Numbered from the stretch's first letter, positions 1 through 8,819 are shown. The stretch: DNA of 45,657 bases from Desulfarculaceae bacterium (GCA_020444545.1 JAHLKT010000010.1:1-45657); one strand, 5' to 3'. Numbers and translations: made by a program. The notes: generated from the letters alone by a model not told the origin.

Positions 1-113
1 GAACCGAGGCCCTCAACAAAAAAGCCCTCGCCGCCGGCGTGAAGCTGGCCAAGGATTTCGTTCCCCTTTCGCCGTTCGGCGCGGGTGGGGAAATGGAAAT
101 GGAAGACATTTAA
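1..113 (+). CDS. C-terminal end of a truncated upstream gene, possibly a TRAP substrate-binding subunit
   Basis: An open frame enters from the left edge and stops at TAA 111-113. The readable tail is about 36 residues, ending in GAGGEMEMEDI. It is too short to assign by itself. It lies 51 bases before a fused TRAP permease, and such permeases are normally preceded by their TAXI- or DctP-type periplasmic receptor, so a receptor C-terminus is a reasonable inference. Only the frame and stop are seen directly. Confidence 0.5.
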   Translation, partial: TEALNKKALAAGVKLAKDFVPLSPFGAGGEMEMEDI

Positions 114-164
114 GAGCACGAAGTTCGACCAGCTATGAGACTCTCCGGCTAAAAGGTATTTGCC

Positions 165-2066
165 ATGGCAGCAGAAGCCAAACTGAAAATCGAAAAACCC
201 AAGAGCCCCCCGTTCCCCATGCTCATCCGGATCATCGCCGTGGCCATGAGCGTGTTCCAGCTCTACACGGGTGTGTTCCAGATGACCGCCATGAACCAGC
301 GGGTGACTCACGTCACCTTCGGCCTGGTCCTGATCTTTTTGATCTACGGCTGGAAGCACGAAAAGAAGCTCAAGATTTCCTGGGACGGCTATCTGCTGGC
401 GGGAGGCGTGCTGGCCCTGGGCGTATACGTGCTCTGCACCTGGTTCACCAAGGTGGGCAACATGGGCATGAGCCCGCCGTTCTACCAGCTGGTGCTGGGC
501 GCCATCTTCATCCTGTTGTGCATGGAGGCCTCGCGGCGCACCCTGGGCTGGGTCTTCCCCATCATCGCCGCGGTGTCCATGCTCTACGCCCGCTTCGGCG
601 AGATAATGCCCGACATCATCGCCCATAAGAACTACCCCCTCGAGCGGCTGATCGACAGCATGTTCATCACCACCGAGGGCATCTACGGCATGCTGGCGGG
701 CATCTCGGCCACCTACATCTTCCTGTTCATCCTCTTCGGGGCCATGCTGCGCGAGGCTGGAGGCGGCGAGTTTTTTATCAACCTCTCTTTCAGCGTCTTC
801 GGCCACGTGCGGGGTGGACCGGCCAAGATCGCGGTGGTAGCCAGCTCCCTGTTCGGCATGCTCTCGGGCAGCGGCACGGCCAACGTGGCCGGCACCGGCC
901 AGATCACCATCCCTCTTATGAAGAAGAACGGCTACTCCGGCACCTTCGCCGGGGCGGTGGAAGCGGTGTCCAGCGCCGGCGGCCTTTTGATGCCGCCCAT
1001 CATGGGCAGCGCGGTGTTCATCATCATGGAGATATTGGGGGTCAACTATCTCACCATCATGAAGGCGGCGGGGCTCTCGGCCTTGCTCTACTACACCGGC
1101 CTGTTCCTGATGATCGACGTGGAGGCGCAGAAGCGGGGCATGACCGGCATGCCCAAGAGCGAGCTGCCCAGCTTCAAGCAGACCATCAAGGAAGGCTGGT
1201 TCTTCCTCATCCCCATCGCGGTGCTGATCTTCTTCCTGGCCTACTCCAAGGTCTCGGTGACCCGGGCCGCCTTCTGGGCCACCATCGCCGTGCCCCTGTG
1301 CACCATCCTGGGGGGCAAGGCGCGCATGATGACCCCGCGTCAGGTGCTGCTGGGCCTGCAAAACGGGGCGCTCACCGCCCTGCCCGTGGTGGCCATCCTG
1401 GCCTTGGGCGGCGTGGTGCTGGGCATGATCACCCTCACCGGCCTGGGGCTGATGATGTCCTCCATGCTCATCGACCTCTCGGGCGGCAACCTGCTGGTGC
1501 TCTTGTTCCTCACCATGATCGCCTCGTTCATCCTGGGCATGGGGGTGCCTCCGGTGGCCGCCTACATTGTGCTGGCTATCCTGGTGGTGCCCGCCCTGAT
1601 CAACATGGGGGTCTATCCCCTGGCCGCCCACCTGTTCGTGTTCTACTTCGCCACCATGGCGGGGATCACACCACCAATGGCGCCAGACGCCTTCGTTGCG
1701 GCGGGCATATCCGGGGCGCCCATGATGCGCACCGCTTTCACCGCCTGCCGCCTGGCCCTGGTCATCTTCCTGATCCCCTACATGTTCGTGTACAACAACG
1801 CGCTGTTGTTGGTGGGCGATTGGACCAAGATCGTCCAGGTGTGCTTCACCGCCTTCATCGGGGTGCTGGGCCTGGCCTACGCGGTGCAGAACTACCTCTT
1901 CGGCAAGCTGAACTTCATCTACCGCATTCTCCTGTTCGTGGGCAGCGCCATGCTCATCTACCCCAGTTGGATAACCGACATCGCCGGCGGCTGCATAGTG
2001 GTGGGCATCTACCTCCTGCGCTCTCCCAAGATGCGGTCCATGCTCTTCTCGCAGCAGCGGGCCTAG
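165..2066 (+). CDS. TRAP transporter fused permease (4TM/12TM, DctQM type)
   Basis: This 633-residue, strongly hydrophobic protein has many predicted membrane helices from about residue 20 to 625, the size of the fused small-plus-large TRAP permeases that pair with TAXI receptors. The large-subunit signature LSGSGTANVAGTG lies near residues 233-245 and is followed by an IPLMKKNGY motif. A second glycine-rich re-entrant signature, GMGVPPVAAY, lies near 457-466. These permeases use an ion gradient to import organic acids delivered by a periplasmic receptor. The start ATG has AAAAGG upstream. The gene sits in a run of closely spaced + strand catabolic genes, so the substrate is probably the carboxylate degraded by them; the substrate itself cannot be read from the sequence. 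Confidence 0.93.
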   Translation: MAAEAKLKIEKPKSPPFPMLIRIIAVAMSVFQLYTGVFQMTAMNQRVTHVTFGLVLIFLIYGWKHEKKLKISWDGYLLAGGVLALGVYVLCTWFTKVGNMGMSPPFYQLVLGAIFILLCMEASRRTLGWVFPIIAAVSMLYARFGEIMPDIIAHKNYPLERLIDSMFITTEGIYGMLAGISATYIFLFILFGAMLREAGGGEFFINLSFSVFGHVRGGPAKIAVVASSLFGMLSGSGTANVAGTGQITIPLMKKNGYSGTFAGAVEAVSSAGGLLMPPIMGSAVFIIMEILGVNYLTIMKAAGLSALLYYTGLFLMIDVEAQKRGMTGMPKSELPSFKQTIKEGWFFLIPIAVLIFFLAYSKVSVTRAAFWATIAVPLCTILGGKARMMTPRQVLLGLQNGALTALPVVAILALGGVVLGMITLTGLGLMMSSMLIDLSGGNLLVLLFLTMIASFILGMGVPPVAAYIVLAILVVPALINMGVYPLAAHLFVFYFATMAGITPPMAPDAFVAAGISGAPMMRTAFTACRLALVIFLIPYMFVYNNALLLVGDWTKIVQVCFTAFIGVLGLAYAVQNYLFGKLNFIYRILLFVGSAMLIYPSWITDIAGGCIVVGIYLLRSPKMRSMLFSQQRA

Positions 2067-2082
2067 GAAAGGAGCGGGCGTC

Positions 2083-2865
2083 ATGGCCGAGAAGTCGTAC
2101 TTGATGGACATGACCTGGCAGGAGGTCGCGGCGGCGATTACGCCCCAGACGGTGGTGGTGGTGCCCCTGGGCTCGGCCGAGTTGGAAGGCACCCATCTGC
2201 CGGTGGGGGTGGACACCATTGCCGCCGACGGCGTGGCCGCGCGCCTGGCGGGCCTGGACAACGTGATCATCGGGCCCACCCTGCCCATCGGCTACTCCAA
2301 GTGGTTCCTGCCCTACCCGGGTACCATCTCCCTGGAGCAGGAGACCCTGATCCGGGTGCTGGAGGACTACGCCCGCAGCCTGGAGCGCCACGGAGTGCAG
2401 CGCCTGGTGTTTTTGAACTCGCACAAGGGCAACAACGCGGCCGTGGAAACGGTGGCCCACACCCTGGTGGACGAGTTCGACATGAAGGTGGGGATGCTCA
2501 ACGTCTGGCAGCTGGCCGGTCAGCTAACCGCGAAGACCGAGCTGGTGGTCGAGGGCGGCTTCCGGCACGGCGGGGAGATCATGGCCTCGCTGATGCTGGC
2601 TCTCCGGCCCGAGACGGTGGTCAAAGGCGAGATGCGGCCCGATGCGGTCAAGCAGGACGCGGCCTCTGCCTTCACTTTCAAAAATTCGCTGGGCGACGCG
2701 GAGTTCGAGGGCGCGGTGCAGACGGTGTTCCGCGACATCCGCGACGTGACCGACACCGGCACCATGGGCGACCCCAGCGCGGGCAGCGCACAGCGGGGCG
2801 AGGCCATCCTGGACCTGGTGGCCGGCTACGCCAAGCGCTATTTGGCCGAGTTCAGCAAACTATAG
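2083..2865 (+). CDS. Creatininase-family amidohydrolase
   Basis: This 260-residue protein has the creatininase fold signature, PLGSAELEGTHLPVGVD, at residues 28-44. It is followed by a LNSHKGNNA segment in the position of the family NGHxGN motif and by GGFRHGGEIMASLML. Family members bind two metals and hydrolyse cyclic or linear amides, although many act on unrelated substrates in cofactor or sugar pathways. The canonical E-x-H metal pair reads E33-L-E35 here, so the usual His ligand is replaced by Glu. AGGAAAGGAG precedes the ATG. The gene lies 16 bases after the TRAP permease and before an MmgE/PrpD gene, so it probably acts on the imported compound or a derivative. The specific reaction is unknown. 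Confidence 0.85.
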   Translation: MAEKSYLMDMTWQEVAAAITPQTVVVVPLGSAELEGTHLPVGVDTIAADGVAARLAGLDNVIIGPTLPIGYSKWFLPYPGTISLEQETLIRVLEDYARSLERHGVQRLVFLNSHKGNNAAVETVAHTLVDEFDMKVGMLNVWQLAGQLTAKTELVVEGGFRHGGEIMASLMLALRPETVVKGEMRPDAVKQDAASAFTFKNSLGDAEFEGAVQTVFRDIRDVTDTGTMGDPSAGSAQRGEAILDLVAGYAKRYLAEFSKL

Positions 2866-2888
2866 ATTATGCTTCGGGGAGAAGAGAC

Positions 2889-4271
2889 GTGAGCGACCAA
2901 AGCGGGGCGAGCCTGACCGAGGCCTTGATCGATTTTTGCGCGGACACCGGCTGGGAGCAGGTGCCCACCGAGGCCCGGGAGTATGCCAAGCTGTTGATCA
3001 TGGACACCCTGGGCGTGGCCCTGCCCGGCCGCCTGGCCCCGGGCTGCCCCGGCGTGGCCGAGCTGGCCGGGCGCTGGGGCGGGGAGCCGCTGTCCAGCCT
3101 GCTTTTCTCCGGGCGCAAGATTTCGCCGCCCCTGGCCGCCCTGGCCAACAGCACCATGATGCACGCCCTGGATTTTGACGACACCCTGGACGCCTCGGCC
3201 CTGCACTGCATGGTTTCGGTGCTGCCCGCCGCCCTGGCCGTGGCCGAGGCCGAAGGCCCCATCGACGGCCAACGCTTCATCACCGCCATCGCCCTGGGCG
3301 TGGACATGATTTGCCGCCTGAGCCTGGCTATCAACACTCCTCTCTCCTGGATACGCACCGCTACCTGCGGCTCTTTTGGCGCGGCCACCACGGCGGCCAA
3401 ACTCCTGGGCCTGGACCGGGACGGCCTGGCCAATGCCCTGGGCGTGGTCTACGCCATGACCTCGGGCAACGCCCAGGGGCTCATCGAGGGGCGCCTGGTA
3501 AAGCGGATGCAGCCCGCCTTCGCGGCCCAGGCCGGAGTGGAGGCCGCCTATCTGGCCCAGGCGGGCATTACCGGCAGCCGCGACTTTCTGGAAGGCCCCT
3601 ACGGCTTCTACAACCTCTACGAAAAGGGGCGCTACGACCCGGCCCCGGTGCTGGAGGGCCTGGGCAGCCGTTTCATGATCAGCGAACTGAGCCTCAAGCC
3701 CTATCCCTGTTGCCGCATGACCCATTCTGCCATCGGCGCGGCCCTGGAGCTGGAGCCCCTGCTGGAGGGCAGGGCGGGGGAGATCACATCCATCGCGGTG
3801 AGCGCCTCCAGCATGGTGGCCGAGATGGTGGGCAAGCCCCTGGTGCTGGGCGACAACCCCCAGGTGGACGCCCAGTTCAGCATCCCCTATACCGTGAGCG
3901 CCGCTTTGCTCAGGGGCGACGTGTTCCTGGGCGACTTCGAGGTGGATAGCATCAACGACCCCGCCGTGCTGGAGCTGGCCGCCAAGGTGAAGGTCACCGC
4001 CGATCCCATTGTGCCGGCCAAGGACCTGATGCGCGCGGCGCTCAGCGTTCAACTGAAAGGCGGCGAGAGCTTGGAGAGCCTGGTGGAGGCGCCTTTGGGC
4101 AACCCGGCCAAGCCCATGGACCTGGCCCTCTGCAAGGAAAAGTTCGCCAAGTGCCTGGCCTACAGCGGCCTGGCCATGAGTGGGGAGCAGAGCGAGGCCT
4201 TGCTCGCATTTATCGAAGGCCTGGACCAGGCCCCGGACGCCGGGGCCATGGCCGGGATGCTGGGGGCCTGA
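2889..4271 (+). CDS. MmgE/PrpD family protein (2-methylcitrate dehydratase-like)
   Basis: The chosen start is GTG 2889, preceded by GGGGAGA and 23 bases after the previous stop; the same frame runs open far upstream, but that part is only a shadow of the creatininase gene. The product is 460 residues, normal for the family. The signature segment ALDFDDTLDASALH lies near residues 96-109, and a CCRMTHSAI stretch follows in the second half. Relatives include 2-methylcitrate dehydratase, cis-aconitate decarboxylase and iminodisuccinate epimerase, all acting on di- or tricarboxylates without iron-sulfur clusters. In this operon it could dehydrate or epimerise a hydroxycarboxylate brought in by the TRAP system. 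The exact substrate is not determined. Confidence 0.9.
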   Translation: MSDQSGASLTEALIDFCADTGWEQVPTEAREYAKLLIMDTLGVALPGRLAPGCPGVAELAGRWGGEPLSSLLFSGRKISPPLAALANSTMMHALDFDDTLDASALHCMVSVLPAALAVAEAEGPIDGQRFITAIALGVDMICRLSLAINTPLSWIRTATCGSFGAATTAAKLLGLDRDGLANALGVVYAMTSGNAQGLIEGRLVKRMQPAFAAQAGVEAAYLAQAGITGSRDFLEGPYGFYNLYEKGRYDPAPVLEGLGSRFMISELSLKPYPCCRMTHSAIGAALELEPLLEGRAGEITSIAVSASSMVAEMVGKPLVLGDNPQVDAQFSIPYTVSAALLRGDVFLGDFEVDSINDPAVLELAAKVKVTADPIVPAKDLMRAALSVQLKGGESLESLVEAPLGNPAKPMDLALCKEKFAKCLAYSGLAMSGEQSEALLAFIEGLDQAPDAGAMAGMLGA

Positions 4272-4274
4272 GCC

Positions 4275-4973
4275 GTGGCCGCCCTGCACCAGGTATTCGA
4301 CCAGGCGGCGGCGGGCTACGACGCCCTGCGTTCCCGGGTGATCCCCTGCTTTCAGGATTTTTATGGAACCATTGCCCGCCTGGTGCCCGGCGGCTCTGAA
4401 AGGGAGCCCGCCGTATTGGACCTGGGCGCGGGCACCGGCCTGGTGAGCGCGGTGGTAAAGGCCGCCAGGCCGGGCTGCCGCATCCTGGCCGTGGACGAGT
4501 CGGCGGGCATGTTGCAGCGCCTGGAAGAGCGCTTCGCGGGCGACGAGCAGGTTAGCACCATGGTCCTGGACTATGGCACCGGCATCCTGCCCGGCGGCTG
4601 GGACCTGATCGTATCGGCCCTGTCCATCCACCACCTGGACGACCCAAGCAAAAAACGGCTCTTCGCGCGGCTCTTCGACCGCCTCGAGCCGGGCGGCTGG
4701 TTCATCAACGCGGACCTGGTGCAGGGCTCTTCCCAGGAGGTGGAGCGCGGCTACCAAGAGGCCTGGCGCGAGCACCTGGAGGCCAGCGGAATCCCGCGCG
4801 AGGAGCTGGACGAGATTTATCAACGCATGACCTACGACCGCACCGCTTCTCTGGAGGCCCAGCTGATCTGGCTGCGGGGCTGCGGCTTCGTGGATGTGGA
4901 CTGTCACTACAAGTACAACAACTTCGCGGTGTACGCCGGGCGCCGTCCCGGCGGGCCGCAAGCGGCGCATTAG
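4275..4973 (+). CDS. Class I SAM-dependent methyltransferase
   Basis: This 232-residue cytoplasmic protein starts at GTG 4275, three bases after the PrpD-like stop, so translational coupling is likely. Motif I of the Rossmann methyltransferase fold, VLDLGAGTGLVSAVV, is near residues 51-65. An acidic residue follows in ILAVDES, and a post-motif region contains SALSIHHLDD. It resembles generic methyltransferase_11/25 type enzymes, and no substrate-defining feature is visible. Its place inside a catabolic operon with a URO-D-like methyltransferase downstream may point to modification of an intermediate or of a cofactor. That link is only inferred from position. Confidence 0.85.
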   Translation: MAALHQVFDQAAAGYDALRSRVIPCFQDFYGTIARLVPGGSEREPAVLDLGAGTGLVSAVVKAARPGCRILAVDESAGMLQRLEERFAGDEQVSTMVLDYGTGILPGGWDLIVSALSIHHLDDPSKKRLFARLFDRLEPGGWFINADLVQGSSQEVERGYQEAWREHLEASGIPREELDEIYQRMTYDRTASLEAQLIWLRGCGFVDVDCHYKYNNFAVYAGRRPGGPQAAH

Positions 4974-4984
4974 GCGGTAAACAG

Positions 4985-6397
4985 ATGGCCCTGAGCGGGA
5001 AAAAGATAAAGAAGGACCTGGCCGAGTTTTTGGGCGAGAAGTACGTCTTCGACGACGCGCCCACCAACCTGGTCTACGCCAAGGACGTGATGCCCTACGA
5101 CCTGGAGGAGCGCAACCTGCCCTACGCGGTGGCCCGCCCGGCCGACGCGGCCCAGATCGGCCAGGTGCTGATCTACGCCAATAAACATAAGATCCCGGTG
5201 CACATCCACGGCTCGGGCACCTCCCTGGTGGGCCTGGCCCGGCCCAAGGCGCGGGGCATCGTTCTGGACACCGCCCGCTTGCAGAGCATGGAGGTGTTTC
5301 CCGAGCGCTCCTATTTCGAGGCCGGGGCCGGGGTGCATTTGGCCAAGGTGCGCGCGGCCATCGCCCCTTACAAGGCCATGCTGCCCATCTTCCCGGGCAG
5401 CGAGCTGGTGGCCACCATCGGCGGGAGCATTTCGGTTAACACCAGCGCCCACGGGGTGGACTGCGCCCTGGGCAAGCCGGGCGACTACGTCTTGGGCCTG
5501 GAGGTGGTCCTGCCCACCGGCGAGGTGATCCAGACCGGCACCGAGAGCCTGCGCCGCCCGGCCGGGGTGGAGCTGACCAAGGTCATGGTGGGCTGCGAGG
5601 GGCTCTTGGGGGTGATCACCAAGGTGCGTATGCGTCTGCTGCCCCAGCCCTGCACCGCCAACATCGTGGCCTACTACGACAAGACCGAGGATATCCTGGC
5701 CACGGTGATGGAGATGTACCGCCAGGGCATCAGCCCGCCCATGTTCTTCGAATACCTTGACGAGACCTCCTCCAAGATCGGTTTCGAGGCGGTGGGCCTG
5801 GAGCCGCCCAGCGGCGCGGTGGCCATGATGTGTTTGCACGCGGACAACCCCGAGGGCTGCCGGGCCAAGGCGGAGCACTTTTTGAACTTCGTGGAAAAGA
5901 GCAACCCGCGCTCGGCCGAGATAACCGACGACCCGGTGCGCTGGGGCAAGGTGTGGAGCTCGCGGGCCGAAGCGGGCAACTACGTCTACCGCCAAGGCTC
6001 CACCTTCGGCTCCGAGGTGACCCCGCGAGTGGACAAGCTCTTGGACGCCTTCCAGGAGACGCGCCATTTCATCGAGCACCTGGAAGCCTACCCCAACCCG
6101 CAGTTCATCTCCTTCGGGCACATCGGCGCGCCCACCCTGCATGGCTACGCCTTCTGGCCCACCAAGGACATCCCCAGCGAGGCCAAGAAGGCCATCACCT
6201 TGGAGGTGCGGGCCAAGTCCGAGGCCATCAACGCCAAGTACGGCGGATGCGGAGGGGAGTGGGGCCTCACCGCCCAGCGGGCCGATTTCCTCAAGCTGCG
6301 CTACGGGCCGGAGTATTACCAGGCCCTGGTGAACCTGAAGAAGGCCTTTGACCCCAACAACATCTTGAACCGCGGCAATTTAGAGGGATGGTTGTGA
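4985..6397 (+). CDS. FAD-linked 2-hydroxyacid oxidase/dehydrogenase (GlcD-like)
   Basis: This 470-residue protein combines an N-terminal PCMH-type FAD-binding domain (about residues 40-225) with a FAD-oxidase C-terminal domain (about 230-470). The FAD-binding segments include HGSGTSLVGLA near residue 75 and PGSELVATIGGSISVNTSAH near 138, and the C-terminus has the typical FDPNNILNRGNLE. Relatives are glycolate oxidase GlcD and D-lactate dehydrogenases, which oxidise alpha-hydroxy acids and pass electrons to iron-sulfur partners. The next two genes overlap it and encode exactly such partners, so the three probably form one complex. The substrate is unknown; a hydroxy acid made by this operon is likely. 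Confidence 0.9.
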   Translation: MALSGKKIKKDLAEFLGEKYVFDDAPTNLVYAKDVMPYDLEERNLPYAVARPADAAQIGQVLIYANKHKIPVHIHGSGTSLVGLARPKARGIVLDTARLQSMEVFPERSYFEAGAGVHLAKVRAAIAPYKAMLPIFPGSELVATIGGSISVNTSAHGVDCALGKPGDYVLGLEVVLPTGEVIQTGTESLRRPAGVELTKVMVGCEGLLGVITKVRMRLLPQPCTANIVAYYDKTEDILATVMEMYRQGISPPMFFEYLDETSSKIGFEAVGLEPPSGAVAMMCLHADNPEGCRAKAEHFLNFVEKSNPRSAEITDDPVRWGKVWSSRAEAGNYVYRQGSTFGSEVTPRVDKLLDAFQETRHFIEHLEAYPNPQFISFGHIGAPTLHGYAFWPTKDIPSEAKKAITLEVRAKSEAINAKYGGCGGEWGLTAQRADFLKLRYGPEYYQALVNLKKAFDPNNILNRGNLEGWL

Positions 6398-6732
6398 AAC
6401 TGAGCCCCGACCCCAAAAAGGCGCTGCTCACCGAGCTGAACAAATGCCGGGCCTGCCGCTTTTGCGTGGACGTGTGCCCGACTTATCAGGTCAGCGGTGG
6501 GCTGGAGGCCTTGTCCTCCTTTGGGCGCATCCAGATAATCCGTCACCTGCTCACCGGGATGCTGGAGCTGGACGACTCCTTGAGCTACGCCCTGTACTCC
6601 TGCTTGCAGTGCCGACGCTGCGAGAACACCTGCAAGGCCAAAGGCCAGGCCCTGGACATCTGCCAGATCATCCAGCAGGCCCGGGCCTACCTGGCCCCGG
6701 ACTACGCCAAGGAGGTGGCCGATGGCGTCTAA
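6388..6732 (+). CDS. Small dicluster ferredoxin-like electron carrier (GlcF N-terminal part)
   Basis: This 114-residue protein has two complete [4Fe-4S] motifs: C20-x2-C23-x2-C26-x3-C30 followed by Pro, and C72-x2-C75-x2-C78-x3-C82. The spacing and the 40-residue insert are those of the N-terminal ferredoxin part of GlcF/HdrC-type proteins. It overlaps the FAD oxidase by 10 bases and the following CCG-domain gene by 11, so the three genes are translationally coupled. ATG 6388 has its GAGGG too close; GTG 6394 has better spacing and could be the real start. Together with the next protein it reconstructs a split GlcF-like subunit that would take electrons from the flavoprotein. Confidence 0.88.
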   Translation: MVVKLSPDPKKALLTELNKCRACRFCVDVCPTYQVSGGLEALSSFGRIQIIRHLLTGMLELDDSLSYALYSCLQCRRCENTCKAKGQALDICQIIQQARAYLAPDYAKEVADGV

Positions 6733-7729
6733 CACCCGCCGGGTCATCTCCCAGGCCCTGAGCACCCTGCAACGCAACACCCTGAGCACCGGCGATCCCC
6801 TGGGCTTCAACCAGGTCTACTGGACCGACTGGTCCCAGGGCCTAAGCCTGCCCAAGGACGGCTCGCCCTGCATGTACACCGGCCGCATGTATCAGATGCT
6901 GCCCTACGCCGGACAGGCGGCCAAGCTGGCCAACCGCTACCAGGGCCTCCTGGCCTGCCCGGGCATGAGCCAGATAATGAGCTGGGGCAACCGGGTGGCC
7001 GGGGAAAAGACCATCCGCCGCATGGCGGGCACCGGCGGCGAGATCGCCACGCGGGCCCAGAGCGCCCTACGCGGCATCTCGGCGGGGCTCAGGGCCATTG
7101 GCCTGGAGCCGGGCTACCTCTACGACGCCGAGCCCTACAGCGGGGTGCTCCTGCACGAGCTGGGGGCGGACCCCGGCGCGCGCACCCAAGCGGGCCGCCT
7201 GGGCGCCTTGTTCCAGAGCAAGGGCGTGAGCGAGGTGGTGGCCGTGGACCCGCACACCGTGCATTTTTTGCGCGACGACTTCCCCGAGGTGCTGGAAGGC
7301 GCGGGGGTGAAGCTCAGCCATTACCTGGAGCTCCTGGCCTCGGAGGCCGAGCGCCTGGCTCCCAAGACCGCGCTGCCCATGAAGGAGGTCGTGGTTCACG
7401 ACTCCTGCGTCATGGCCCGTCACCTGGGCATCGTGGAGCAGACCCGCCAGGTCGCCGAGGCCCTGGGTCTGAGGGTGATCGAGCCGCCCAACCACGGCCA
7501 GGACACGGCCTGCTGCGGCGGGCCCATTGAATATGGTTTCGAGGAGCTCTGCGCCGAGGTGTCGCTGATGCGGGCCCGCGAGCTGGCCGGGGCGGGCAGC
7601 CAGGTGATGGTTACCTGCCCCATCTGCCTGCTCAATCTATCGCGCCACGAGCGCGAGGCGGGCCTCCGGGTATGGGACCTGGGCGAGTTGTTGGATCTGG
7701 CCTTGGGCGGCGGCAAAGACGCCGCGTAA
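6722..7729 (+). CDS. CCG-domain (Fe-S)-binding oxidoreductase subunit (GlcF/HdrB-like C-terminal part)
   Basis: This 335-residue protein starts at an ATG with a strong AAGGAGGTG. Its second CCG domain is intact, with HDSCVMARHLG near residue 225, TACCGGP near 262 and CPIC near 298. The first CCG repeat is degenerate: where ECCG would be expected it reads EPYSGV, and the flanking cysteines are missing. It could therefore hold only one noncubane or [4Fe-4S] centre. CCG proteins in GlcF, LutA and HdrB/D pass electrons between flavins, quinones or thiol/disulfide couples. Coupling to the FAD oxidase and the small dicluster protein indicates a three-subunit hydroxyacid dehydrogenase. There are no membrane segments. 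Confidence 0.87.
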   Translation: MASNTRRVISQALSTLQRNTLSTGDPLGFNQVYWTDWSQGLSLPKDGSPCMYTGRMYQMLPYAGQAAKLANRYQGLLACPGMSQIMSWGNRVAGEKTIRRMAGTGGEIATRAQSALRGISAGLRAIGLEPGYLYDAEPYSGVLLHELGADPGARTQAGRLGALFQSKGVSEVVAVDPHTVHFLRDDFPEVLEGAGVKLSHYLELLASEAERLAPKTALPMKEVVVHDSCVMARHLGIVEQTRQVAEALGLRVIEPPNHGQDTACCGGPIEYGFEELCAEVSLMRARELAGAGSQVMVTCPICLLNLSRHEREAGLRVWDLGELLDLALGGGKDAA

Positions 7730-7750
7730 CCGAACAGCTTAGAGGAAATC

Positions 7751-8797
7751 ATGGACAGCCAAGAGCGCGTGGACTGCCTTTTCAAGGGGCGCCGTACGGA
7801 TCGGGTGGGGCTGCACGCCCTGAGCAACGCCTTTAACAGCGTGAACGCGGGCTACGAAGCCAGCATCGCCTACACCGATGCGGCCAAGGGTTTCGAGGCC
7901 ATGTACTGGACCTACCAGCAGTACGACTGGGACCTATACATCCAGTATTGCCTGCATTCGGTGACCGCGGTCATGGACTTCGGCGGCAAGGTGCGCATGC
8001 CCAAGGGGCCCTACGAGGGGGCCCTGGTGGTGGAGGAGCACCCCATGGCCGGGCCGGGCGACTACGACAAGCTGAGCCTGCCCGACCCGCGCACGGCGGG
8101 GCGCATCCCCCAGGCCCTGGACTATGCCCGCTTGCAGCACGCCCACGGCCTGCCCGCCACTTTCTTCAGCCGCTCGCCCTTCACCTTCGCGGCCAACTTC
8201 GTGGGCCTGGAGACCTTTGCCAAGTGGCTGTTCAAGGAAAAGGCGCTTTGCTTCCAGCTCATGGACCTGGCCCTGGAGCACATGATCCGGGTGTTGGGGG
8301 TGTGGGTGGAGGAGTTCGGGGCGGACAACGTGTGGCTGTGGATCAGCTCTCCCAGCGAGTCCAACCAGATCCTCTCGCCGCGCTTCTTCGAGCAGTTCGC
8401 GCTGCCCTACCACGCCAAGCTGCACGAGCAGGTCAAGGAGCTAGGCGTCAAGCGCTTCGGGTTCCACATCTGCGGCGACCAGAACAAGAACTTGCCCGCC
8501 CTGGCCGAGGCCGCGCCCTGGCCCCACCCCTCGCTGCTCAGCTTCGGGCACGAGGTGGACCTGGAGCTGGCCGCCCACTACTTCCCCCGCGACATCATTT
8601 ATGGCAACATCGAGCCGTCCTACATCCAGACCGCCACGCCCCAGGCGGTGTACGACCTGGCCAAGGAGACGCTGCTCAAGGGCAAGCGCCTGGACAACGG
8701 CTTTGTGTTGGGCACCGGCTGCGGCCTGCCCTGCACCGCGCCCGCGGCCAAGGTCTTCGCGGTGACCAAGGCGGTGCGCGACCACGGGAGCTATTAG
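7751..8797 (+). CDS. Uroporphyrinogen decarboxylase-family (MtaA/CmuA-like) methyltransferase
   Basis: This 348-residue protein belongs to the URO-D superfamily. It carries the zinc-thiolate set of the corrinoid-related methyltransferase branch: H239-x-C241 in GFHICGD and C324 in GTGCGLPCTAP. True heme HemE enzymes lack these residues, so a methyltransferase or related lyase role fits better than tetrapyrrole synthesis. GAGGAAA precedes the ATG. It is the last gene of the operon and converges on the sigma-54 regulator. No corrinoid protein gene is seen next to it, although a DUF1638 gene, a family often near corrinoid methyltransferases, lies 8 kb downstream. The methyl donor and acceptor are unknown. 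Confidence 0.85.
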   Translation: MDSQERVDCLFKGRRTDRVGLHALSNAFNSVNAGYEASIAYTDAAKGFEAMYWTYQQYDWDLYIQYCLHSVTAVMDFGGKVRMPKGPYEGALVVEEHPMAGPGDYDKLSLPDPRTAGRIPQALDYARLQHAHGLPATFFSRSPFTFAANFVGLETFAKWLFKEKALCFQLMDLALEHMIRVLGVWVEEFGADNVWLWISSPSESNQILSPRFFEQFALPYHAKLHEQVKELGVKRFGFHICGDQNKNLPALAEAAPWPHPSLLSFGHEVDLELAAHYFPRDIIYGNIEPSYIQTATPQAVYDLAKETLLKGKRLDNGFVLGTGCGLPCTAPAAKVFAVTKAVRDHGSY

Positions 8798-8819
8798 GAG
8801 CGGGGAGTAGGGCGGGGGG

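Noticed and set aside
2838-4970. Long antisense open frame opposite the PrpD-like and methyltransferase genes
   Set aside because: Composition is biased (Gly, Ala, His, Gln) with no recognisable motif, while the + strand genes have clear family motifs and coupled starts.
6388-7729. A frameshift splitting one GlcF gene
   Set aside because: The second gene has its own strong AAGGAGGTG and an overlapping start, and the first CCG repeat has also diverged, so two real genes are more likely.
7751-8797. Heme biosynthesis hemE
   Set aside because: The zinc-ligand set H239, C241, C324 is of the methyltransferase branch and there are no other heme genes nearby.
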